From positions 248,001 to 312,000 of the forward strand of contig NZ_JANHAP010000002.1 in the NCBI RefSeq assembly GCF_024734385.1: a stretch of 64,000 nt of DNA, written 5' to 3'. This DNA is from Dasania sp. GY-MA-18. Lineage in GTDB: Bacteria; Pseudomonadota; Gammaproteobacteria; Pseudomonadales; Dasaniaceae. This document shows positions 53,489 through 62,630 of this stretch, one piece after another. Within the stretch, counting starts at the first letter, position 1. Every line of letters starts with the position of its first letter. The translations under genes were made by a program, and so were the position numbers. The notes below the pieces were generated by a model. The model did not search any database and had not been told where the DNA came from. It worked only from the letters and a program-made list of their open reading frames with translations.

Positions 53489-53518
53489 TTAGTCGAAACT
53501 CCCTAGTTAATTCTTACA
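53489..53518 (-). promoter_or_regulatory. ECF-sigma promoter of the nrtS-sigma-anti-sigma operon
   Basis: On the minus strand: -35 TGTAAGAA (53518-53511), 15-bp spacer, -10 CGACTAA (53495-53489), about 110 bp before nrtS. The same promoter precedes arsS and arsM, so the sigma factor probably drives its own operon. Confidence 0.8.
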
Positions 53519-53791
53519 GTCGCCAATTAAATTAGTGCTGGGCAGGCAAAACAAGTCACTTAGTGATTGTGAAATTAGCAATATGTTCCGTAATACACGC
53601 CAAAATACATGCACAGGCTTAGGCCATTTGCATTTGAGGGCCGATGCTTAGTGCTCACTGAGCTGTCGACGAGGTATAACTACAATATACCCTATTTAAC
53701 ATAATATACATTATGCGAAGTTACATGAAGTGGCTGAGAGGAGGTTTGGGGTTTTGAGGACTTGTTATGTTACTGCAATCCAGCCCTCTGC
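53519..53791. other. Intergenic region, lipoprotein gene / sigma operon
   Basis: About 270 bases with no gene seen. An inverted repeat CATAAT-ATAC-ATTATG (53700-53715) is present and could be an operator. The region ends at the stop of the small lipoprotein gene. Confidence 0.35.
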
Positions 53792-54091
53792 CTAGGGGTA
53801 ATATTGCCAGCGCTTGGTGTCCATGCAAAAAGCCTGTGGGCTTTTATGGCCAGGTTTAATCTCTAAATGGTATTCCTCTAATACAAACAACATAAAGCGC
53901 TGTTGGTCACTATCTTTGGGCCGTTGGTTGATTTCTAGCTGTAGCGCTTGTTTCATTTCACCATAGCTAGGTAGCTCGGGGTCATCTAGCTGCTTGTAAA
54001 CGTATTCGTAACGAGCGCAAAAATGCTCGTTATCAGATGTGCAAGCGCTGAGCATGATGGCAATAAGAGCTATGATTATTTTAAGCGACAT
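53792..54091 (-). CDS. Small lipoprotein of unknown function
   Basis: A 99-residue protein with a lipoprotein signal peptide (MSLKIIIALIAIMLSAC, lipid-bearing Cys17). The mature 83 residues are charged, with Cys25 and a later Cys (AFCMDTKRW) that could form a disulfide. No family recognised. It stands alone between the sigma operon and the RND efflux genes. Confidence 0.7.
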   Translation of the reverse strand: MSLKIIIALIAIMLSACTSDNEHFCARYEYVYKQLDDPELPSYGEMKQALQLEINQRPKDSDQQRFMLFVLEEYHLEIKPGHKSPQAFCMDTKRWQYYP

Positions 54092-54303
54092 ATAGGCTTA
54101 CTCATTGTTTAGGCTTTGTTATTGGTAATTTAAAACTGCAGCGGTAATGTTAGTCAATTCAGCTGGCCATATATGCCATGGTGGCTATGGCGGTTGTCGG
54201 CTACAGTCTTAATTATCATCATCGTAGACGATGCCTTAATTAATTAAGTTTATACACGCAGATCGAACATTATTCTATCTCTCTTTTCATGCAGGGCCAT
54301 ATT

Positions 54304-55431
54304 ATGATCAAAACACGAGGCTTGTTTTTTTTATCCTTGATTAGCTTACTCTCCTGCTCTGAACAGGAACCGCAGATAACGTTGACCGAGGTGGTAGTTG
54401 ATAGCGTAATGCAGGCAACTTACAGGCCTTCTAATCAACTAATAGGCCGTATAGAGGCTTTCGATGATGCAGAAATTAAAGCCAATGTGTCGGGTTATTT
54501 ATTAGAGCGTAATTTTACTGAAGGTCAGTTTGTAAAAAAAGATAGCCCACTGTTTTTAATAGACCCCTCCCCTTATCAAGCCGAATTAGCTAAAGCCAAG
54601 GCTGAATTAGCAAAAGCCATAGCCGCTGACAAAGCCGCAGAACTTAATTTTAATCGTGGCCAGGAATTGCGTCCTAAAGGTGTAATTTCCGCTGCTGAGA
54701 TGGATAAACTGACTTCAGAGAGTTTACAGGCCCACGCCAATGTTGAAGCTGCGCAAGCGCAATTGGTTAAAGCTGAAGTTAATTTGGCTTATACCCGTAT
54801 TAAAGCCCCTTTTAGTGGCCATATAGGCCGTAGCAATTATAGTTTGGGGGATTTAGTGGGCCCAGAAAGTGGTGCTTTAACCACGTTGGTGAATATTAAT
54901 CCTATCAAAGTTATTTTTCAGGTTAGCGAGGCTACCTACTTAAGTTATCTAGAGCATAAGGTGCAGCAAGGTGATAAGCACAGCGCAGCTGAAGATTTTA
55001 GCGTTAGTATAGAGTTATCCAATGGTCATCGCTATCCGCAGCAAGGCAAGATTGACTACATCGCTAACCGAGTTAACCCCGACACTGGCACTATAGAAGG
55101 CAGAGCTATTCTGCCCAACCCCGATAATATTTTAAAGCCAGGGCAATATGCCAAAGTTATTTTTGATTCCACGGCCGAATTAAACGCCTTGTTTATTAGT
55201 CAGTCAGCGGTGCAGGCTGACCAGCAAGGTACTTATGTCTTAAGCATTGCGGGTGATAATACTGTCACCCGCAGCAATGTGGTTTTGGGCGAGCGTGTTG
55301 ACAATAAGGTGATTGTTAAACAGGGCCTTAATGCTGGCGATGTCATTATTATCCGTGGCTTACAGCAAGTAAGGCCGGGGCAACGTGTTAGTAGTAAACA
55401 TATCAATAGCAGCAAAGCCACAAACCGTTAA
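54304..55431 (+). CDS. RND efflux periplasmic adaptor (membrane fusion protein)
   Basis: A 375-residue lipoprotein adaptor of the AcrA/MexA type linking an RND pump to an outer-membrane channel. The ATG at 54304 has AGGG 7 nt before it; lipid-bearing Cys follows LISLLS. Order: lipoyl half (GRIEAFDDAEIKANVSGYL), coiled-coil hairpin (KAKAELAKAIAADKAAELN and the returning helix), lipoyl half (VNLAYTRIKAPFSGHIGRS), beta-barrel and membrane-proximal domain. It is 23 bp before the pump gene. No outer-membrane factor gene follows, so a shared TolC is expected. Confidence 0.93.
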   Translation: MIKTRGLFFLSLISLLSCSEQEPQITLTEVVVDSVMQATYRPSNQLIGRIEAFDDAEIKANVSGYLLERNFTEGQFVKKDSPLFLIDPSPYQAELAKAKAELAKAIAADKAAELNFNRGQELRPKGVISAAEMDKLTSESLQAHANVEAAQAQLVKAEVNLAYTRIKAPFSGHIGRSNYSLGDLVGPESGALTTLVNINPIKVIFQVSEATYLSYLEHKVQQGDKHSAAEDFSVSIELSNGHRYPQQGKIDYIANRVNPDTGTIEGRAILPNPDNILKPGQYAKVIFDSTAELNALFISQSAVQADQQGTYVLSIAGDNTVTRSNVVLGERVDNKVIVKQGLNAGDVIIIRGLQQVRPGQRVSSKHINSSKATNR

Positions 55432-55454
55432 TAACACAGGCTTAGGAGTAGGAT

Positions 55455-58400
55455 ATGTTTAGTGCCTTTTTTATACATCGACCCAAGTTTGCCATGGTGA
55501 TCGCTATTATTTTAACTTTGGCGGGTTTGATCGCCATAAAAATATTGCCGGTGGCTGAGTACCCGCCTATAGCTCCACCTACTATACAAGTAAAAGCCTA
55601 TTACCCCGGTGCATCGGCGCAGGTAGTCGAAGAAACCGTGGCCGCGGCTATAGAGGATGTAGTCAATGGTGTTGAGGGCATGATGTATATGTCATCTAAA
55701 AGCGGTAACGATGGCAGCTATTCTTTAAGTGTGAGTTTTGCCGTAGGTAGCGATGCCGACATGTCTTTAGTGCGGGTACAAAATCGGGTCAAGTTAGCCG
55801 AGCCCAAGTTGCCGCAAGAAGTACGTGCCATGGGTTTAAACATTGCTAAGCAATCCCCGGATTTATTAATGATTGTTAACTTACAATCACCTGACAATAG
55901 TTTGGATTACAGTTTTTTATCCAATTACATCAAAATCAATATTATTGGCAGCTTGTCTCGTATACAGGGTATTTCCAGCGCCAGTGTATTAGGTGAGGCC
56001 GCCTACTCTATGCGTTTATGGTTAGACCCTAATAAAATGGCTAATTACGCCATAACAAGCAGTGATATAGTTAATGCCCTCAATGAGCAAAACGTGCAAG
56101 TCGCTGCTGGCAAAATAGGTGCCCCACCCTTTAATCAAAACTTGGCAACTGAATACAGTTTACGCACCCAGGGGCGTTTACAAACTGTCGATGAATTTGA
56201 AAATATTATTCTTCGCGCCAATAGCTCCAGTTCTATAGTTTATTTAAAAGATGTGGCCAAGGTTGAGTTGGGGCAACAAGACTATGGCACCTACGGTGAA
56301 TTTAATGGCCGGCCTGCAGTGAATATAGGTTTGTATATGTCACCCGATGCCAATGCCTTAGAAACCGGCGCCCTAGTAAAAGCAAAAATTGCTGAGCTGG
56401 CGGCTGGCTTCCCTCAAGGTATGCAATACAACATAGGTTACGATACCACCCGCTATATCAGCGCCTCTATACAGCAAGTCAGTAGCTCGCTGTTTCAGGC
56501 GGTGATATTGGTAATACTGATTACCTATGTTTTTTTAGGCAATTTTCGCTCTACCCTGATACCTGCCATAGCTATACCGGTTTCATTAATCGCCACCTTT
56601 GCTGTGCTGCTAGCTATGGGTATGTCCATCAATACCGTTACCCTGTTTGCTTTGATTCTCGCTATAGGGATAGTGGTGGATGATGGCATATTGGTTATAG
56701 AAAATACCGACCGGCTTATGCGCGATCATCCTGAGTTAAGCCCCAAAGAAGCCAGCCTTAAAACTATGCAGCAGGTTAGCGGCGCCATTATTTCTACCAC
56801 TTTGGTGTTGCTGGCGGTGTTTATACCGGTGGCTTTATTGCCGGGTATTACCGGCGAAATGTACCAGCAATTTGCTGTAACTATCTGTATAGCTGTGCTG
56901 TTCTCATCGTTAAACGCGCTTACCCTAAGCCCCGCTTTATGCGCAGTGCTGTTAACAAAACAACGCAGCCAAGATGCCAAATGGTTTGGCTTATTTAACC
57001 GCTATTTTGATAGCCTTACTGCCCGCTATGGCCGTGGCGTGGCTTGGTTAATAAGGCGCTTAAGCGTGATATTAGTCTGTTTTGCTTTATTGCTGGCAGC
57101 TCTTGGCGTTGGCTTTAAGCGCATAGCTACGGGCTTTGTGCCCTACGAAGATAAAGGCGTGTTTTTAGTAAGCGTACAACTGCCAGATGCCTCTTCACTG
57201 AGCCGCACTAAGCAGGCGGTGGCCAAATTATCGGCTTTAATTGAGCAGCAAGCCAATATAGAAAGCGTGACAGCCATTAGCGGATTTTCCATCTTAAGCG
57301 GCGCGGCACAAAGTAATGCCGGTACGCTTTTTATTGTGTTAAAACCCTGGGAGCAGCGGCCAGGCATGGAAAACCTTGTGTTTAACTCCCTTAAAGCCGT
57401 TAACGAGCTAGCCTTTAAAGAGTTACCCGAGGCGCAGGTGATTGCTATACCGCCACCCTCGGTGCCAGGTATGGGCGTTGCTGGTGGTTTAGAGCTAATT
57501 ATTGAAGATAGCCTGGGGCGCAGCCACGACGAATTAGCAGCAGCTTTAAATCAACTGATAGTGGCGGCTAATCAACACCCAGTATTAACCAAGGCTTACT
57601 CCACTTTTAGAGCTAACGTGCCGCAATATTTTGTTGATATAGATCGCGTAAAAGCAAAAACTTTAGGCGTGCCGCTGGCGGAAATATTTAGCACTTTACA
57701 GGCGCAATTAGGTGGTCAATATATCAATGATTTCAACAAATTCGGTCAAACCTATCAGGTAAAAATGCAGGCCGCACCAGATTTTCGTGCAGACCTCAGT
57801 GATATACACAAATTTTTTGTGCGCGCCCAAAGTGGCGAGATGATTCCGCTAAGCACGCTGGTCACCACTCGGCCCGTGCTAGGGCCAGATATTGCTGAGC
57901 GCTACAACCTCTATCGCAGTGCCACCCTCAGGGCCAGTACGGCTGCAGGCTATAGTTCTGGTGACGGTATTGCTGCATTAGAAGAACTGGCCAAAACAGT
58001 GCTACCGCTAGGTTATAAATTTGAATGGACGGGTATGTCTTATCAAGAATTAGAAGCCGGTAATACAGCCACCTATGCCTTTATTGCTGCCTTTGTTTTT
58101 ATCTTTTTGTTTTTAGTGGCGCAATATGAGAGCTGGAGTACTCCTATAGCCATTATGATGGTAGTGCCCGTGGCTATAGCTGGCGCCATAGGACTACTTA
58201 TGGCATTGGGCTTGCCGTTAAATCTGTATGCGCAAATCGGTTTGGTGTTGCTAATTGCCATGGCCGCTAAAAATGCCATCTTGATAGTAGAATTTGCCCG
58301 TAGTAAAAGAGAGCAAGAACACTTGAGCATAACCGATGCCGCTACCAGTGCCGCTAATCAGCGTTTCAGGGCGGTTAATATGACGGCGATTTCGTTTATT

Positions 58401-58583
58401 TTGGGGATACTACCGCTGGTCTTGGCCAGTGGCGCAGGCATGTTTGGGCAAAAGTTTTTAGGTATAACAGTGTTTGGGGGCATGCTGGCAGCCTTGTTAG
58501 TCGGCACCCTACTCATCCCCTGTTTTTATATAATTATCCAAACGGCTAGGGAAAACCTTAAGCAACGGCTCTTTAACGAGTAA
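55455..58583 (+). CDS. RND multidrug efflux permease, HAE1 family
   Basis: A 1042-residue inner-membrane proton/drug antiporter like AcrB/MexB. It has 12 TM helices with two large periplasmic loops. The proton-relay Asp pair lies in [13 protein letters not shown] (TM4), with the Lys partner in [15 protein letters not shown] (TM10). It begins [20 protein letters not shown]. Substrates cannot be read. Operon with the adaptor; ends in a strong terminator. Confidence 0.95.
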   Translation: MFSAFFIHRPKFAMVIAIILTLAGLIAIKILPVAEYPPIAPPTIQVKAYYPGASAQVVEETVAAAIEDVVNGVEGMMYMSSKSGNDGSYSLSVSFAVGSDADMSLVRVQNRVKLAEPKLPQEVRAMGLNIAKQSPDLLMIVNLQSPDNSLDYSFLSNYIKINIIGSLSRIQGISSASVLGEAAYSMRLWLDPNKMANYAITSSDIVNALNEQNVQVAAGKIGAPPFNQNLATEYSLRTQGRLQTVDEFENIILRANSSSSIVYLKDVAKVELGQQDYGTYGEFNGRPAVNIGLYMSPDANALETGALVKAKIAELAAGFPQGMQYNIGYDTTRYISASIQQVSSSLFQAVILVILITYVFLGNFRSTLIPAIAIPVSLIATFAVLLAMGMSINTVTLFALILAIGIVVDDGILVIENTDRLMRDHPELSPKEASLKTMQQVSGAIISTTLVLLAVFIPVALLPGITGEMYQQFAVTICIAVLFSSLNALTLSPALCAVLLTKQRSQDAKWFGLFNRYFDSLTARYGRGVAWLIRRLSVILVCFALLLAALGVGFKRIATGFVPYEDKGVFLVSVQLPDASSLSRTKQAVAKLSALIEQQANIESVTAISGFSILSGAAQSNAGTLFIVLKPWEQRPGMENLVFNSLKAVNELAFKELPEAQVIAIPPPSVPGMGVAGGLELIIEDSLGRSHDELAAALNQLIVAANQHPVLTKAYSTFRANVPQYFVDIDRVKAKTLGVPLAEIFSTLQAQLGGQYINDFNKFGQTYQVKMQAAPDFRADLSDIHKFFVRAQSGEMIPLSTLVTTRPVLGPDIAERYNLYRSATLRASTAAGYSSGDGIAALEELAKTVLPLGYKFEWTGMSYQELEAGNTATYAFIAAFVFIFLFLVAQYESWSTPIAIMMVVPVAIAGAIGLLMALGLPLNLYAQIGLVLLIAMAAKNAILIVEFARSKREQEHLSITDAATSAANQRFRAVNMTAISFILGILPLVLASGAGMFGQKFLGITVFGGMLAALLVGTLLIPCFYIIIQTARENLKQRLFNE

Positions 58584-58587
58584 ACAC

Positions 58588-58627
58588 AAAATAATAAGGG
58601 CTGATGCACAGCAGCCCTTATTATTTT
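58588..58627. terminator. Bidirectional terminator between the RND pump and peroxiredoxin
   Basis: A perfect 16-bp stem (AAAATAATAAGGGCTG at 58588-58603 with its complement at 58612-58627), 8-nt loop, A-run on one side and T-run on the other. It serves both convergent genes. Confidence 0.93.
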
Positions 58628-58688
58628 AGTGAAATATTAGCGTGATTTTTTCAGGTTAAAGGGCCGAAGATAGCTGGCGCTGGGTTTC

Positions 58689-59360
58689 TCAACGCGCTTT
58701 AAGTTGATCTATAGCCTTGATTAGTTGCTCCACACTGGGGCGGGTTTTGTAGTCATTGGAAGAGTGGCCCCACTTTACCACGCCGTTTTTATCAACAATA
58801 AACGCTGAGGCTACGGCAAATTTATTATGTTTTTTGCCCGACCAGTCTTTCAGCACAATGCCATAATCTTGGTAAGTTTTGACCAGCTCATCGGGTAATT
58901 TGAAGACCACATTAAAAGCTTTGTGGGCGGTAAGCTTAGGGTCGGACAGCACCGGAAAAGGAATATCATAGGTTTTTTGAGCCATCATGCTGGCATCGGG
59001 TTTGTCGGCGCTGATCAGTACCGGGGTAATACCGCGACGTTTAAATTCTGGCCAGGCTTCTGTTAATTGCCGTATTTGCATATTGCAATAGGGGCACCAG
59101 CCGCCACGATAAAACACCACCATAATATCGCCCTGCTTGATCAGGTCATTAAATGAGGTGAGCCTGCCCTGATGCGATTTGATAGTGAAATTTTTAATTT
59201 TGCTGCCATTGGCTACCCCTACGCCAACTTCGTGAGTGCCTAACTTACTCGGCTTGGTTGCTGATAGCTCAGGCAACTCCGTGGGCAAGCTTATGGGAGC
59301 AGCCACGGCATTTAAGCTGCACAATAGCAATGTTAGGCAAAGATACTTTAATGTGTTCAT
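58689..59360 (-). CDS. Secreted peroxiredoxin-like (AhpC/TSA) protein
   Basis: A 223-residue thioredoxin-fold protein with a signal peptide (LLLCSLNAVAAP). The active region is FYRGGWCPYCNMQIRQL with Cys89 and Cys92, a CxxC arrangement typical of the peroxiredoxin-like family rather than the single peroxidatic Cys of AhpC, so it may act as a periplasmic peroxidase or disulfide reductase. IKSHQGRLTSFNDLIKQGD precedes it, PVLSDPKLTAHKAF follows. Single gene, convergent with the RND pump. Confidence 0.88.
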   Translation of the reverse strand: MNTLKYLCLTLLLCSLNAVAAPISLPTELPELSATKPSKLGTHEVGVGVANGSKIKNFTIKSHQGRLTSFNDLIKQGDIMVVFYRGGWCPYCNMQIRQLTEAWPEFKRRGITPVLISADKPDASMMAQKTYDIPFPVLSDPKLTAHKAFNVVFKLPDELVKTYQDYGIVLKDWSGKKHNKFAVASAFIVDKNGVVKWGHSSNDYKTRPSVEQLIKAIDQLKAR

Positions 59361-60227
59361 GGTGCTTTCCTTGATATGAGCTCTAAAAAACTATGCTGAG
59401 TATGGCAACAATTACTGCGTTAACCAAGCACAAGTTGAATGGCCAGGCAGTAGCGATACAGCATGAAGATTTTGCTTTATGTTGACCGATTAAGATACTG
59501 ATATTAATCGGTTTTTATCAAGCTAGAAACTTTCTAGCTTATGCTGGCTGCCTTATTTTAGGCTGCAAGGTGGTCCTGAGCTTTAGGGCTAGGCGCATCG
59601 CACGAATGGGGATTTACCTGCATAGTAACAGTGCGATTTCTAAAACCACCAGCATATGCCTTGGTGGTGTCACCCGCTGGGTTGTTATAGTTATAAAATT
59701 TGATACAAAAAATAAAACATATTTAATAATTACGTTAGTTAATTAAGCCTTAACACTGTTTGCACATCGCTAATATTCTGGCATTGCAGATTTTCAGCGT
59801 CTACGGTCCGCATCGTAAAGCTAATGTTTGGCGATATTTAAGGCCTGTTATTCGGTGGTTGTTGTGGCTGCTATGGCTTATATTACTTATGCGTTTGATG
59901 TTGTTTTTGTCGCTATAAATCAATGAGTTATAGTCACTATCTTACTAACAGCTTTAACTATGGTGCTGCACTAGCTGCTTAATTCTGGTTAATTCCAGCT
60001 GTTCAACTAAACTGTTCAGCCCCATCTGGGCGCTGCTTCTGTAACTTCAAGCTTGCCCTTTTGCTTCCATTTCTATATCCATATGTCATATCCATAAGAC
60101 TATTAAGACTGATTTTGTTGTGATACGAAAAATGCTGGTAATTTCATAAAATGAATCATAATATGCTTGTCACAAGCTTAAACAGATTGATTGCAACACT
60201 ACAATAACAATTACCGGAGAGCACAAT
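59361..60227. other. Long intergenic region with an orphan terminator and a palindrome
   Basis: About 870 bases with no protein gene seen. At 59486-59516, CCGATTAA/TTAATCGG followed by TTTTT looks like a plus-strand terminator with no plus-strand gene before it. At 59520-59540, AAGCTAGAAA-C-TTTCTAGCTT is a 10-bp palindrome. The right half should carry the promoter of the third TonB receptor; GGAG 8 nt before 60228 supports its start. Confidence 0.5.
59486..59516 (+). terminator. Orphan terminator, possible end of a small RNA
   Basis: An 8-bp stem CCGATTAA (59486-59493) / TTAATCGG (59504-59511) and five T. The upstream gene is on the opposite strand, so the terminator may end an unannotated short plus-strand transcript between about 59361 and 59516. 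Confidence 0.5.
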
Positions 60228-62504
60228 ATGTATCCACTCCCAACGCTACAACAACGTCTTACCTTGGCACAGGCCATACGCCAAATTTCCTGTGTGGGTG
60301 TTATCGCCGGCCTGAGCTCCGGCCTACAAGCCGCGCAGCTTGAAGAGGTTTTAGTAACCGCCCAGCACCGCGCTGAAAATGTGCAAGATGTGCCTATTGC
60401 GATCAGCGCTATAGGTGGCGAAGAGCTAGCCAAGTCCGATATTTTTGATGCTGGATCTATTGCCGCTAGAGTTCCTGGTCTTTCCTATACAGAGTTTTCA
60501 CCTGGCCAAGGTAGCCCTTCTATGCGCGGTATCACGTCTACGGACGATGGCGCAGGCTTAGATAACTCTGTTTCCTTATTCCTAGACGGTGTTTATATAG
60601 GCCGTGGCGCGGCAATTAACTTTGATATGTTTGACTTGCAGCGGCTAGAGGTTTTACGGGGCCCTCAAGGCACACTGTTTGGCCGCAATGCAATAGGTGG
60701 GGCCATCAGCGTGGTTACTTCCAAACCAACTGATGAGTTTAGTGCCAAGGTGGGTGTAACCGTGGGTAACGAGGGCATACTGCGCTATCAAGGCCTTGTT
60801 AGTGGCGGGCTAAGCGATAACCTAGCCGGTAAAGTCTCGCTCTCGCACCGTGAGCGCGACGGCTATGTCGATAACGTGCTGTTAAACAAAGATCAAAAAG
60901 ATGAAGATCAAGACTCCTACCGTGGTCAGCTGCTATTAACCCTAGATAATTCCGAGTGGTTATTGTCAGTCGATTACATGACTGACGAGCGCGAAGACAT
61001 GGGCCGCACGCCGGTATTTGATCGCGCCCCGTTAAGCGCAATTATGGCTGCCAATGGCGTCACTGATGACTTGCAAACTGTGGCCCCTTTTGATGGCTTC
61101 TCCGACCGTGAAGCCAGTGGCATTAGCCTGCAAGGTACCATTGATTTTGATCAAGGTGTGTTGACTACTATTACCTCTTTCCGTCACGCAGAAACCGATT
61201 GGGCCATGTCGTCTATAGGCGCTCCTATGGGGGTATTGGGCTTGCCCTTCGATGAGTTAATCGACGATATAGAAGAAGATATTGATACCTACTCTCAGGA
61301 ACTGCGCTGGACTTCCAAGCTAGACGGTAATTTTAACTATACTGCAGGGCTTTATTATTTAAATGAGCAAACCCTGCGTAGAGAGATGTTTCAAACCACT
61401 AGCCCCAGCACCGCGGTACCCGGAACTTTGCGGGTAGCAACGCTGGGTGATGGCACTATTGTTGGTAACGAAATCTCCATTACCGATAACGAAACTAATA
61501 GCTATGCGGCTTACGGGCAAGGAACCTGGGATTTCAACGAGCAGTGGAGCCTCACCGTAGGTGCACGTTACACCATAGATAAAAAAGATTATCGCGCCAC
61601 CAGTATTAACTGTGGCTTAGACCTAAGCGGTACTGAGTTTGCCAATACGCCAGAATGCGCTGGCGCAGGTAGCAGCCTAGGGCTTATTGCTGAAGTATTT
61701 ACTGTGGAGCCCAGTGACGACTGGTCTGACTTTTCACCGAAAATCTCACTGGAATATCACCCTAATAGCGAGACTATGATCTTTGCCAGCGCCTCCAAAG
61801 GTTTTAAGAGTGGTGGTTTTGCAGGCTCGCAAGGGGTAGAGGCCGCCGCTGATGTGCCGGTAGATCCAGAGACTGCGTGGAACTATGAGCTAGGTAGCAA
61901 GAGTGATTTACTGGATAAGAGCCTGCGCCTGAACACTACCTTGTACTACACCGATTACAAAGATTTACAAACGGTGCGATTCGGCCGTGTTAACCCTAGC
62001 GACCCTTTCGGTACTTTCCTAACCACCAATATAGGTTCAGCAACCATTCAGGGGGCCGAGATAGAGCTTACTTGGTTTGCCACGGATCGCTTCCAGCTCA
62101 GTGGTAACTATGCTTATTTAGAAACAGATACCGAAGATTTAGTGATCAACGGTGTTGATGTTTCAGGCACTCATTTGCGCCAGGCGCCCCGTAATTCATC
62201 CAGTATTGTCGCCGACTATACCCTGCCAACGGACGTAGGCGACTTTGACTTCCGCCTTGATTACTCCTATACCGACCAGCAAGTCATGGACTTTCTGGAC
62301 GAAGAGGCTTTTCTTGAAGCCAGAGAGCTATTCAATGCGCGTATAGCTTGGGCCTCTACGGATCAGCGCTGGGATGTATCGCTGTGGGTTAAAAACCTCA
62401 AAGATGAAGCTTATATTGCCCACGTTTACACCGTTGGCCCCGGCGTGATTGGCGTATGGGGTGAGCCTAGAACTTACGGTCTTAGCGTCAACTACTCACT
62501 TTAG
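60228..62504 (+). CDS. TonB-dependent receptor 3
   Basis: A 758-residue outer-membrane receptor. Signal region ending GLQAAQ, TonB box EEVLVTAQHR, plug with RLEVLRGPQGTLFGRNAIGGA, barrel with FASASKGFKSGGFAGSQ and a C-terminal LSVNYSL. It resembles the large group of Sphingomonas/Cellvibrio-type receptors annotated for diverse plant or aromatic compounds; the substrate is not readable. It is followed by a terminator and a penicillin-acylase-family gene, which may process its cargo. Confidence 0.94.
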   Translation: MYPLPTLQQRLTLAQAIRQISCVGVIAGLSSGLQAAQLEEVLVTAQHRAENVQDVPIAISAIGGEELAKSDIFDAGSIAARVPGLSYTEFSPGQGSPSMRGITSTDDGAGLDNSVSLFLDGVYIGRGAAINFDMFDLQRLEVLRGPQGTLFGRNAIGGAISVVTSKPTDEFSAKVGVTVGNEGILRYQGLVSGGLSDNLAGKVSLSHRERDGYVDNVLLNKDQKDEDQDSYRGQLLLTLDNSEWLLSVDYMTDEREDMGRTPVFDRAPLSAIMAANGVTDDLQTVAPFDGFSDREASGISLQGTIDFDQGVLTTITSFRHAETDWAMSSIGAPMGVLGLPFDELIDDIEEDIDTYSQELRWTSKLDGNFNYTAGLYYLNEQTLRREMFQTTSPSTAVPGTLRVATLGDGTIVGNEISITDNETNSYAAYGQGTWDFNEQWSLTVGARYTIDKKDYRATSINCGLDLSGTEFANTPECAGAGSSLGLIAEVFTVEPSDDWSDFSPKISLEYHPNSETMIFASASKGFKSGGFAGSQGVEAAADVPVDPETAWNYELGSKSDLLDKSLRLNTTLYYTDYKDLQTVRFGRVNPSDPFGTFLTTNIGSATIQGAEIELTWFATDRFQLSGNYAYLETDTEDLVINGVDVSGTHLRQAPRNSSSIVADYTLPTDVGDFDFRLDYSYTDQQVMDFLDEEAFLEARELFNARIAWASTDQRWDVSLWVKNLKDEAYIAHVYTVGPGVIGVWGEPRTYGLSVNYSL

Positions 62505-62532
62505 GTAGTTACCCAGTACTGCTGACATTATT

Positions 62533-62566
62533 CGAGGCGGCCAGACAACGGCAGCCTCGTTTTTTT
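62533..62566 (+). terminator. Terminator of TonB receptor 3
   Basis: CGAGGC (62533-62538) pairs with GCCTCG (62554-62559) around a 15-nt loop, followed by seven T. Confidence 0.85.
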
Positions 62567-62630
62567 ATAAAGCCGCGACCTGTCGGGCTTTATTGAGATT
62601 AATAATAATTTAAAAGCAAGGTTCGTAAGC

